Shown in pieces: positions 1-6,779 of a stretch of DNA of 15,038 nt (positions within the stretch are counted from its first letter, which is position 1; every line of letters begins with the position of its first letter). The stretch comes from Lachnospiraceae bacterium UBA3641 (GTDB taxonomy: Bacteria > Bacillota > Clostridia > Lachnospirales > Lachnospiraceae), in the NCBI GenBank assembly GCA_002373875.1, contig DFKQ01000052.1:1-15038 (forward strand). Reading direction: 5' to 3'. Position numbers and translations under genes: made by a program. A model generated the notes under the pieces. The model saw nothing but the letters and a program-made list of their open reading frames with translations. It was not told where the DNA came from and did no database searches.

Positions 1-347
1 TGACCGGGCTTACCAAGTTCCTGCAGAACCGCATTGGCATCCTCAACTCCGGGGATCTCGATATTGATACGGTTATCGCCTTCCTTATATACCTGGGCTT
101 CAGTACTGTAACCTTCCACCCGACGCTGAAGCTTGTATATTGTGTCGTCCATATCCGCTGTTGAAGGCTTCTCATCTCCCACAGCCTCATATGTGATGGA
201 AACACCACCGGCAAGGTCAAGACCCAACTTGATCTCGCTTGCCGCACCTACCTTGTCCTTTCCAACACCATATACGACCATGAACGCAAAGGCTACCGTC
301 AACACGATCACGATCAGCAGTGTAAGGACTGCGTTACGTTTTTTCAT
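1..347 (-). CDS. secD: SecD, protein-export membrane protein, N-terminal part
   Basis: This is the first ~115 residues of SecD; the rest lies beyond the left edge. SecD works with SecF as an accessory of the SecYEG translocon, using the proton motive force to help pull exported proteins across the membrane. Seen: a basic start (MKKRN), one hydrophobic membrane segment at about residues 7-26, then GLDLAGG at about 39-45, a close match to the GLDLRGG motif of SecD, then the periplasmic/extracytoplasmic P1-type region. The ATG at 347 is preceded by AGGGAG at 355-360 with a 7-base gap. It follows the SCIFF maturase by 64 bp on the same strand, a neighbourhood commonly seen in Clostridia. It could be co-transcribed with that gene or use the weak promoter noted at 375-403. 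The family call is firm; the gene is only partial because of the window edge. Confidence 0.93.
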   Translation of the reverse strand, partial: MKKRNAVLTLLIVIVLTVAFAFMVVYGVGKDKVGAASEIKLGLDLAGGVSITYEAVGDEKPSTADMDDTIYKLQRRVEGYSTEAQVYKEGDNRINIEIPGVEDANAVLQELGKPG

Positions 348-374
348 TGCTTTTCTCCCTTATAATTAATGTTT

Positions 375-403
375 TATATATTGAATTCCGTTATCCGGAA
401 CAA
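375..403 (-). promoter_or_regulatory. Possible secD promoter
   Basis: On the minus strand TTGTTC (398-403) and TATATA (375-380) are 17 bases apart in the 64-bp gap between the SCIFF maturase and secD. Both boxes are only partial matches to sigma-A consensus, and the region is AT-rich, so this may be chance. No clear terminator follows the maturase, so read-through into secD is also likely. Confidence 0.3.
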
Positions 404-411
404 TATACCGT

Positions 412-1845
412 TTATTCCTCTTCCGACATCTTTGCTTCGGCCGCCTTCATCATAATGGCAACCTCCACACGCTTCCTCTGAAGCTCACACCCTATATCAT
501 AGGCACCGTTTATATCTCCCGAGAAGTTATACGAATTGGCCGCACATCCGCCGCTGCAGTAGAACTTCGCAAAGCAGTCCCTGCATTTCTCCTTGGCGTA
601 AACATTGCACAGCTTGAACTCATCCTGAACCTTCTTATTCGTTATGCCCGTATATACATCACCCAGCTTAAAGTCATCCTTGCCTACAAACTGGTGACAG
701 GGATACAAGTCTCCCGTCGGAGTTACGGATAAGTATTCGGTTCCAGAACCGCATCCCGAAAGCCTCTTGGCAACACAGGGACCACCTGTCAGATCTATCA
801 TAAAATGGAAGAAGTTAACAGGCTTACCCTTCTTCTTCCTGTCAAGCAGGTCACGGGCCAGCTTATCATACTGGTCCAGGATCACATCTATATCCTCTTC
901 CCTTATGGCGTAATCCTCGCTGCTCTCGGCAACCACCGGTTCAACACTTATCTGCTCAAATCCCAGATCGGCCAGATGCTTGACATCCTCCGAAAAATCA
1001 AGATTGTTTCCGGTAAATGTACCACGGACGTAGTAATTCATCTGATCTCTTGAATCCGCGGCATGCCTGAACTTGTCAACTATCTTATCATAGCTGCCCT
1101 GTCCTCCCCTGAAGGGGCGCATTCTGTCATGTACTTCCCTGCGTCCGTCAATGCTCAAAACAAGGTTGCTCATTTCCTTATTGGCGAAGGCAAGTATATC
1201 ATCGTTTAACAGGACCCCGTTGGTTGTAAGCGTGAAGCGGAACTTCTTATTCTTCTCTTCCTCAATGCTGCGTCCGTATCTGACAAGCTCTTTTATGACC
1301 TCGAAATTCATAAGGGGTTCACCGCCGAAGAAATCAACTTCAAGGTTATGCCGTGACCCGGAATTCTCTACCAGAAAATCGAGTGCCCTTTTACCCACCT
1401 CATATGACATGAGCTCACGCTTACTCTGATTATACTCACCTTCTTTTGCGAAGCAGTACCTGCAGGCAAGATTACAGTCATGCGCTATGTGAAGGCACAG
1501 GGCCTTAACTACGGTCTTCCTCTTTTTGAAATCAAGAACAAAATCCTTATATACATCATCCGAGAACAGCATGTCCTCCCTTATAAGACCAGCCACTTCA
1601 TCATATGCTTCGCGGATTCCGTCTTCGGTATACTTATCCGCAAGGGGAGCAAGGATATCCTTAACCTCATCATAAGACGATGCCCTTATTTCATCCTCGC
1701 TTACCACCTCCCTGAAGGAGTCCTCAAGCTTGTCCCCGTCTATCAGGGCGATCATATCATATACTATATCGTCAACAACATGGATGGAGCCCGAATTGAC
1801 ATCAAGAACTATATTAAAACCGTTATTCTTATATTGATGTATCAC
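412..1845 (-). CDS. SCIFF ranthipeptide maturase, radical SAM/SPASM enzyme
   Basis: A 477-residue radical SAM enzyme that installs Cys-to-Thr type thioether links in the SCIFF precursor encoded just upstream. Seen: an N-terminal region (about 1-95) in the place of the precursor-binding (RRE/PqqD-like) domain of this family; the cluster motif C124-x3-C128-x2-C131 (CNLACRYCF); GGEP at 174-177; and a C-terminal cysteine set (357, 365, 383, 413, 421, 424, 430, 434, 453) that fits a SPASM domain with two auxiliary iron-sulfur clusters. Length is close to that of characterised relatives such as CteB. The start is GTG at 1845, with GAGG seven bases upstream; no better ATG is present. It sits 87 bp after the precursor gene, past a hairpin, and 64 bp before secD. 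The family is known to need S-adenosylmethionine and anaerobic conditions. Assignment is very firm because motif, partner peptide and context agree; the exact crosslinks are inference. Confidence 0.95.
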   Translation of the reverse strand: MIHQYKNNGFNIVLDVNSGSIHVVDDIVYDMIALIDGDKLEDSFREVVSEDEIRASSYDEVKDILAPLADKYTEDGIREAYDEVAGLIREDMLFSDDVYKDFVLDFKKRKTVVKALCLHIAHDCNLACRYCFAKEGEYNQSKRELMSYEVGKRALDFLVENSGSRHNLEVDFFGGEPLMNFEVIKELVRYGRSIEEEKNKKFRFTLTTNGVLLNDDILAFANKEMSNLVLSIDGRREVHDRMRPFRGGQGSYDKIVDKFRHAADSRDQMNYYVRGTFTGNNLDFSEDVKHLADLGFEQISVEPVVAESSEDYAIREEDIDVILDQYDKLARDLLDRKKKGKPVNFFHFMIDLTGGPCVAKRLSGCGSGTEYLSVTPTGDLYPCHQFVGKDDFKLGDVYTGITNKKVQDEFKLCNVYAKEKCRDCFAKFYCSGGCAANSYNFSGDINGAYDIGCELQRKRVEVAIMMKAAEAKMSEEE

Positions 1846-1870
1846 AAAAAACCTCGTAAAATTTAACGCA

Positions 1871-1905
1871 CATAAGCAGCGAACAGGCCATGTTCGCTGC
1901 TTATG
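1871..1905 (-). terminator. Hairpin between SCIFF precursor and maturase
   Basis: A perfect 15-bp inverted repeat (1871-1885 with 1891-1905) with a 5-base loop lies between the precursor stop and the maturase start. On the minus strand it is followed by a modest T-rich stretch (TTAAATTTTAC) rather than a clean U-run. It most likely acts as a leaky terminator or as a 3' end stabiliser, letting the short peptide mRNA outnumber the enzyme mRNA. That role is inferred from position; the inverted repeat is seen directly. Confidence 0.7.
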
Positions 1906-1932
1906 CTAAAATGCATAACTTATATAGAGTGA

Positions 1933-2076
1933 TTACTTAGCCTTTTCGCAGGTCTGGTTACCTACCGTGCAGCTTGTCTTGCAGGCTGACTGGCATGATG
2001 TCTGGCATTCACCGCATCCGCCGTTCTTCATTGACTTCTTGAAATTCCTTGTGGAAAGTGTCTTTACATGCTTCAT
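1933..2076 (-). CDS. SCIFF ranthipeptide precursor (six-cysteine peptide)
   Basis: A 47-residue ribosomal peptide precursor. It starts MKHVKTLSTRN, which is the typical SCIFF leader, and has six cysteines within its last 27 residues (C21, C24, C28, C32, C36, C43), matching the 'six cysteines in forty-five' definition. Likely thioether acceptors near the cysteines are T26, T34, T37 and T42. There are almost no bulky hydrophobics in the core. The ATG at 2076 is supported by a strong AAGGAGG at 2083-2089. The same frame stays open upstream to 2157, but that would add a non-SCIFF stretch with no ribosome site. It has its own extended -10 promoter and is followed by a hairpin and the maturase. SCIFF peptides are very widespread in Clostridia; a role in quorum sensing has been proposed for some, but the mature product here is unknown. 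Confidence 0.96.
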   Translation of the reverse strand: MKHVKTLSTRNFKKSMKNGGCGECQTSCQSACKTSCTVGNQTCEKAK

Positions 2077-2108
2077 AATTAGCCTCCTTAAATCATATAC
2101 ACCATTGC

Positions 2109-2117
2109 AGTATATCA
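2109..2117 (-). promoter_or_regulatory. Extended -10 promoter for SCIFF precursor
   Basis: On the minus strand the sequence TGATATACT is an extended -10 element (TG, one base, then TATACT, 5 of 6 to consensus). It predicts a start of transcription near 2102 and a short leader of about 25 bases carrying the AAGGAGG site. No good -35 box is seen 17 bases upstream, as is common for extended -10 promoters. It lies inside the 70-bp gap after the transporter gene. Confidence 0.55.
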
Positions 2118-2146
2118 TAACATCCCGGCAAATAAAAGAACTATTT

Positions 2147-3487
2147 TCAGTTTTCACTCTTTTCGTTCTTTTCAGCGTTTTCGTTGATTTCGGGTTCTTT
2201 ACCGTCCTCCCTGTCCCTGCCTTCCTCTTCCTTCTCCTCGGGAAGTTCCATACGGATCTGTTCTATATGGTTCTTGTCCATCTGGACTGTGGTGAGGACC
2301 GTTCCGTCTTCCAGCTCTACGGTATCACCGACCTCCGGCACCCTTTCGAGCTTTTCGATTATCATACCGCCGATCGAATCGTAATTCTCCGAATTAAGGG
2401 TCAGACCCAGGGCATCATTAATATCGTCGATCTTAAGAGATCCGTCCACAAGGTACTGCCGCTCTCCGATCTCCTGGATAAGGTTCTCTTCATCTTCATC
2501 AAATTCATCCCTTATCTCACCCACGATCTCCTCAAGAAGATCCTCTAGTGTTATAAGGCCCACGGTATCGCCATACTCATCAAGGACCAGAATCATGCTT
2601 ATGTGATTCTGCCTCATCTCCACCATGAGCTCATTCGTTTTCTTGTATTCGACCGTGAAGTTGGCTTCACGCATTACATTTCTTATATTGAAGTTATTGA
2701 TGTCCTCATAGAAAAGAACATCCTTCATGTTTATGATGCCGACGATATTGTCCGTGGATTCCTCATAAACAGGGATCCTGGTATACTTATGTACCTCGAA
2801 CTGTTCCTTCAGTTCCCAGTAATTCGCATCAACATTAACGCAGGTCATCTCTATTCTGGGGATCATAACGTCCTTGGCCAGCGAATCGCCAAAGTCAAAA
2901 ACGTTATCGATCATCTCCCTCTCGCCCGATTCGATAACTCCCTCTTCATGTGAAGCATCAAGTATGGTCCTTAATTCGTTCTCGGTAAGGACTGACCTGG
3001 CCTGTTCGGGATCGATCCTGAGTATCTTAAGAAAAAGCATGGACAGCCTGTCCACTATAAAAATAACCGGTGTCAGTACCTTCATTGTGAAAATCACAAC
3101 TGCTCCAAGACGAAGGGATAAGGTCTCATTGTGGATCGTTGCTATGGTTTTGGGATTGATCTCCCCGAAAACCAATATAATCAAAGTCAATACACCCGTT
3201 GAAACAGCGATGTAATTATTTCCCCAGATACGGGCTGTCAGCGTGGTCACAAGAGCAGATGCCGACAGATTGACTATATTGTTCATGATAAGAATGGCAC
3301 TCAACATCCTGCTCTTCTTATCGAGAAGATCAAGAACACGTATTGCCCTCCTGTCACCTGCTTCCGCAAGTGTATTCAATTTAATCTCGTTAACAGTGGT
3401 AAGTGCGGTCTCGGCCCCTGAATAAAGAGCCGAAAGTATAAGCAGAACCAATAAGATCACCAGCTGTATGACGCCTTCGGTATCCAA
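2147..3487 (-). CDS. CNNM/CorC-HlyC family transporter with CBS pair
   Basis: A 446-residue membrane protein of the CNNM (DUF21) family, bacterial members of which move magnesium (CorC/MpfA type). Seen: an N-terminal DUF21 membrane domain of about 190 residues with hydrophobic segments at about 5-25, 60-80, 92-112 and 128-150; the family motifs SGAETAL (about 23-29) and GEINPK (about 107-112); a CBS pair at about 205-325 containing VMIPR, TRIPVYE and LVLDEYG; and a CorC_HlyC C-terminal domain (LVDGSLKIDDIN onward). The last ~30 residues are an acidic, low-complexity tail. Older annotation as 'hemolysin' should not be taken literally. The start is TTG at 3487, with AAAGGAGG just upstream overlapping the stop of the preceding gene, so translation is probably coupled to it. 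No ATG fits the spacing. Substrate is inferred from the family only. Confidence 0.92.
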   Translation of the reverse strand: MDTEGVIQLVILLVLLILSALYSGAETALTTVNEIKLNTLAEAGDRRAIRVLDLLDKKSRMLSAILIMNNIVNLSASALVTTLTARIWGNNYIAVSTGVLTLIILVFGEINPKTIATIHNETLSLRLGAVVIFTMKVLTPVIFIVDRLSMLFLKILRIDPEQARSVLTENELRTILDASHEEGVIESGEREMIDNVFDFGDSLAKDVMIPRIEMTCVNVDANYWELKEQFEVHKYTRIPVYEESTDNIVGIINMKDVLFYEDINNFNIRNVMREANFTVEYKKTNELMVEMRQNHISMILVLDEYGDTVGLITLEDLLEEIVGEIRDEFDEDEENLIQEIGERQYLVDGSLKIDDINDALGLTLNSENYDSIGGMIIEKLERVPEVGDTVELEDGTVLTTVQMDKNHIEQIRMELPEEKEEEGRDREDGKEPEINENAEKNEKSEN

Positions 3488-3499
3488 CCCAACCTCCTT

Positions 3500-4921
3500 T
3501 TAATCATGTTCAAATTCAATAAATTCATCACCGGGATATTCCGTTTCATCCCCTGTTGTAAAGAGAAGCTCTCTTGCGGGATCGAAATACACCTGAACTA
3601 TATCATCACCTGTATTTATCGTATAATCCTCTGCAGTAAAGGTTTTTTCCGCATTCTTGTTCCGCCCAAGAAATTCACCGACTCCCTTTATGAAGGTTCC
3701 GGAAGCTTCGGATGATCCGATGAGACTTGAAAATTCATTCCTGTCGATTACAGAGGGGATCATACCGCCCTCTATTTCGCTCTTTATCTTACCGGCATAT
3801 GCATCCACACCCTTTAAGAATCCTTCGGAGAGCCCGTAATTGTTGACAAAGAGGGAAAAGGCATCCTCATACCAGTCGTATAGCTCATCCGATCCCGCTT
3901 CAAAGCTGGAAACCGTAAGTATGTAACAATCCGATATCCTTCCGTTCATATCATATTCCGGATTAGAGAAATCATACTTTACGCAGAATACGGGAACATA
4001 GAACCTGCATGTAACAGCATGATCTTCCTTGGTGAGTATCCTGTAATTTAGAATCCTGTCCGATTTATATGTTTCCGTGTGGTTAAAGCTGGTTCCTTCG
4101 GGAAGTCCGAAGAGCTTCGCAAGTTCCTCTGTATCATTTTCCCCGTAAAGTTCCGTAAGCCTATCAAGGCTTTTGGATGATGCAGGCTCATCTGCTTCAT
4201 CCAATGCTTCTATCTTCCTGGCCGTAGGATAAGCCTGCTTAATTATCTCGTTAAGATATGTTTCCACATCCTTAAAATCATAAAAGCTCACACATCCCTT
4301 CAGGTTTTCCTGAAGCTCGTCCGGCGAAAATCCTGTTCCCGCGATATACTGATAATGCTGGGGGGATGTGAAGGTAAGCTGCGTGGTGTTGTCTTCATTT
4401 GTGGCTACGAATGATAATACGGCAGGAAACTTAAGAGAGTTCCTTTCAAGATCCAGCGATATATCCACATTCGACAGATCCTCGGGATATACAGCCGTGA
4501 ACATATCATTTTCCGCCTCATCCTTAAGGGTTGCGTACTTATAATATGAACCGTTCTCATCCTTCACCTGACGGTTCTTCTTTTGTGTTGCAGGTTTTTT
4601 ATCGTCTTCCTTCCCGGAATTTAATAGCATACGTGTAAACATTCCCGTTTCCGGACCGCTATCCCCTTCGCTTTCACTCATGAGAAGGTATGTCTGAGAA
4701 ATATATATGCCTATCATAAGAAGGATAACAATAAATACAAGGGTAATGGCAAGCAGGGCCAATACCTTCTTGCCGTTTTCCTTCTTCTCACTTTCAAGTT
4801 GCTGCTGCAGGGGCTCGGGAAACCTGGAGTAACTCTTTTTATCGGTGACATCCGTACCGCATCCGATACATATCTCCATGTTGTCCTCAAGCAGCATTCC
4901 GCATTTCTTACAGTATTTCAT
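3500..4921 (-). CDS. Zinc-ribbon, single-pass membrane protein of unknown function
   Basis: A 473-residue protein I do not recognise beyond its architecture. Seen: an N-terminal zinc ribbon with C4-x2-C7 and C18-x2-C21 (YCKKCG, CIGCG); a linker rich in Gln, Glu and Lys; one membrane segment at about 53-75; then about 390 residues that should face outside the cell, acidic at the end (EFIEFEHD). With the zinc ribbon inside and the large domain outside, the layout resembles the common clostridial 'zinc ribbon plus TM plus orphan ectodomain' proteins, which are mostly uncharacterised. The ectodomain shows no catalytic motif I can name. It has many Asp, Glu, Ser and Tyr residues and few cysteines. 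The ATG at 4921 has GGAG at 4931-4934, a spacing of 9. It lies 51 bp after aspS and its stop TAA touches the ribosome site of the CNNM gene, so the two are probably translated as a pair. Confidence 0.85.
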   Translation of the reverse strand: MKYCKKCGMLLEDNMEICIGCGTDVTDKKSYSRFPEPLQQQLESEKKENGKKVLALLAITLVFIVILLMIGIYISQTYLLMSESEGDSGPETGMFTRMLLNSGKEDDKKPATQKKNRQVKDENGSYYKYATLKDEAENDMFTAVYPEDLSNVDISLDLERNSLKFPAVLSFVATNEDNTTQLTFTSPQHYQYIAGTGFSPDELQENLKGCVSFYDFKDVETYLNEIIKQAYPTARKIEALDEADEPASSKSLDRLTELYGENDTEELAKLFGLPEGTSFNHTETYKSDRILNYRILTKEDHAVTCRFYVPVFCVKYDFSNPEYDMNGRISDCYILTVSSFEAGSDELYDWYEDAFSLFVNNYGLSEGFLKGVDAYAGKIKSEIEGGMIPSVIDRNEFSSLIGSSEASGTFIKGVGEFLGRNKNAEKTFTAEDYTINTGDDIVQVYFDPARELLFTTGDETEYPGDEFIEFEHD

Positions 4922-4924
4922 ATA

Positions 4925-4954
4925 TTAATACTCCATGTCGCCTGAATACTCCAT
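4925..4954 (-). CDS. Possible 9-codon leader ORF before the zinc-ribbon gene
   Basis: Between aspS and the zinc-ribbon gene a minus-strand ATG at 4954 opens a nine-codon ORF, MEYSGDMEY, ending in TAA four bases before the next ATG. GAAGG lies ten bases upstream. The ORF is made of a near duplication: the 11-base AATACTCCATG occurs at 4927-4937 and 4945-4955 on the plus strand, so MEY appears twice. It covers the ribosome site of the zinc-ribbon gene, so if translated it would feed ribosomes to that gene. Its size gives no coding evidence, and chance is a fair alternative. Confidence 0.25.
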   Translation of the reverse strand: MEYSGDMEY

Positions 4955-4972
4955 GTTATTTTAACCTTCATG

Positions 4973-6769
4973 CTATTCTGAAGCTTCTTCAATATCCACC
5001 CTGATCCCAAGCTCCTTAAGCTGTTTTTCGTCAACAACATTCGGGGCCTCACTCATAAGATCCGATGCATCCTTTACCTTGGGGAAGGCCATAACCTCCC
5101 TGATGCTTTCGGCACCCACCATGAGCATCACAAGACGGTCAAGTCCGTAAGCAAGACCTGCGTGAGGCGGAACACCGTATTTGAAGGCATTCAGAAGGAA
5201 TCCGAACCTTGAATAAGCATCCTCCTTCTCAAAGCCCAGTATCTCGAACATCTTCTCCTGTATATCGGACTGGTGTATCCTGACGGAGCCTCCTCCCAGC
5301 TCGGTTCCGTTAAGGACTATGTCATAGGCCTTGGCCCTTACACGTCCGGGGTCCGAATCAAGATACTGTATATCTTCATCCATCGGCATCGTAAAGGGAT
5401 GGTGCATTGCCTTATACCTGTTCTCCTCATCACTCCACTCAAGGAGGGGGAATTCGGTAACCCAGAGGAAGTTAAACTGCCCTTCGGGAATAAGGTCGTA
5501 TGTTTTAGCCACCTCAAGCCTAAGCGCGCCCAGAACATTCCAAACAACATTCCTCTTGTCGGCGGCAAAGAGAAGGAGGTCTCCCGGTTCACCCTCCATA
5601 GCGCTCACAAGGGCCCTAAGCTCATCTTCACTCATGAACTTGGCAAAGCTTGACTTAAAGCTGCCATCGGGAAGCACACACAGGTAAGCAAGTCCCTTCG
5701 CTCCGCATCCCTTGGCAAAGTCAACCAGGGCATCTATCTTCTTACGCGGCATTTCCGCCTGTCCCTTGACATTGATACCGCGAACCGTACCGCCGTTTTC
5801 AAGAGCGGAGGTAAATACCCCGAAGCCGCACCCCTTAACGACATCGGAAACATCCTTAAGCTCCATACCGAAGCGCAGGTCAGGCTTATCCGATCCGAAC
5901 CGGTTCATGGCTTCATCCCATGTCATCCTCTTTATCGGAAGGGAAACATCTATATCAAGAACCTCCTTAAACACCCTGGCGATAGCTCCTTCATTGACAG
6001 CAATAACATCATCCACATCAACGAATGACATCTCAAGGTCTATCTGGGTGAATTCTGGCTGCCTGTCAGCCCGCAGATCCTCATCCCTGAAGCACTTGGC
6101 CACCTGGAAATAGCGGTCGTATCCCGAGCACATCAAAAGCTGCTTAAAAAGCTGGGGCGACTGGGGAAGTGCATAGAAGTTACCCGGATGTATACGGCTG
6201 GGTACAAGATAATCCCTTGCCCCCTCAGGAGTTGACTTCTGAAGTATAGGCGTCTCTATCTCAAGAAAGCCTTCATTCATAAAGTAATTCCTTATGACTG
6301 TGACTATCTTGCTCCTAAGCATTATATTCTTCTGTATATCCGGGCGTCTTAAATCAAGATACCTGTATTTGAGACGAAGCTCCTCCTTGGTCTTGGAATC
6401 GGCCTCTATAGGGAAGGGAGGAGTCTCTGCCTCCGAGAGTATCCTCAGTTCCGTGGCCCTTACCTCTATAGTACCTGTTTTTAAAGCCTTATTTGCCTCA
6501 CCGGCACGCTTCTCAACCCGTCCGACAACTGCTATAACGAATTCGCTTCTTAACTTACATGCCTTATCGAAGCCGTCAGCCCCTATATCCTTATCCTCAA
6601 ATATTATCTGGAGTATCCCCGAACGGTCTCTTAAGTCCGTGAAGATAATGCCTCCCTTATTCCTGCTCCTCTGAACCCAGCCCATTACGGTCACGGTCTC
6701 TCCGATATTTGCCTCCGTAACTTCCGTACACCTGTGGGTCCTCTTAAGACCCATCATTGATTCTGCCAT
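4973..6769 (-). CDS. aspS: Aspartyl-tRNA synthetase
   Basis: A 598-residue class II aminoacyl-tRNA synthetase of the bacterial type, which charges tRNA-Asp with aspartate using ATP. Seen: N-terminal OB-fold anticodon-binding domain (VTVMGWVQRSRNKGGIIFTDLRD region); motif 1 region FLEIETPIL at about 168-176; motif 2 FRDEDLRADRQPEFTQ at about 227-242; the GAD insertion of bacterial AspRS in the middle; and motif 3 GLAYGLDRLVMLMVG near the C terminus. Length is normal. I chose the ATG at 6769: GAGGTG lies six bases upstream and overlaps the hisS stop. A GTG three codons further upstream (6778) is in frame but is itself part of that ribosome site. It is spaced only 10 bp from hisS and is surely co-transcribed. 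Whether it also charges tRNA-Asn cannot be told here. Confidence 0.97.
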   Translation of the reverse strand: MAESMMGLKRTHRCTEVTEANIGETVTVMGWVQRSRNKGGIIFTDLRDRSGILQIIFEDKDIGADGFDKACKLRSEFVIAVVGRVEKRAGEANKALKTGTIEVRATELRILSEAETPPFPIEADSKTKEELRLKYRYLDLRRPDIQKNIMLRSKIVTVIRNYFMNEGFLEIETPILQKSTPEGARDYLVPSRIHPGNFYALPQSPQLFKQLLMCSGYDRYFQVAKCFRDEDLRADRQPEFTQIDLEMSFVDVDDVIAVNEGAIARVFKEVLDIDVSLPIKRMTWDEAMNRFGSDKPDLRFGMELKDVSDVVKGCGFGVFTSALENGGTVRGINVKGQAEMPRKKIDALVDFAKGCGAKGLAYLCVLPDGSFKSSFAKFMSEDELRALVSAMEGEPGDLLLFAADKRNVVWNVLGALRLEVAKTYDLIPEGQFNFLWVTEFPLLEWSDEENRYKAMHHPFTMPMDEDIQYLDSDPGRVRAKAYDIVLNGTELGGGSVRIHQSDIQEKMFEILGFEKEDAYSRFGFLLNAFKYGVPPHAGLAYGLDRLVMLMVGAESIREVMAFPKVKDASDLMSEAPNVVDEKQLKELGIRVDIEEASE

Positions 6770-6779
6770 TTTATTCACC

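Noticed and set aside
381..400. TTCCG/CGGAA inverted repeat between the maturase and secD
   Set aside because: Only a 5-bp stem with no T-run; too weak to call a terminator.
2077..2157. Longer version of the SCIFF peptide starting at 2157
   Set aside because: The extra 27 residues do not match SCIFF leaders, overlap the promoter and have no ribosome site, while the ATG at 2076 has AAGGAGG.
1967..2548. A 193-codon plus-strand frame opposite SCIFF and the transporter end
   Set aside because: No ribosome site, no domain, rich in Phe/Leu as expected from the reverse of acidic coding sequence; it is antisense to two well-supported genes.
6770..6778. GTG at 6778 as the aspS start
   Set aside because: The GTG forms part of the GAGGTG ribosome site for the ATG at 6769 and has no ribosome site of its own.
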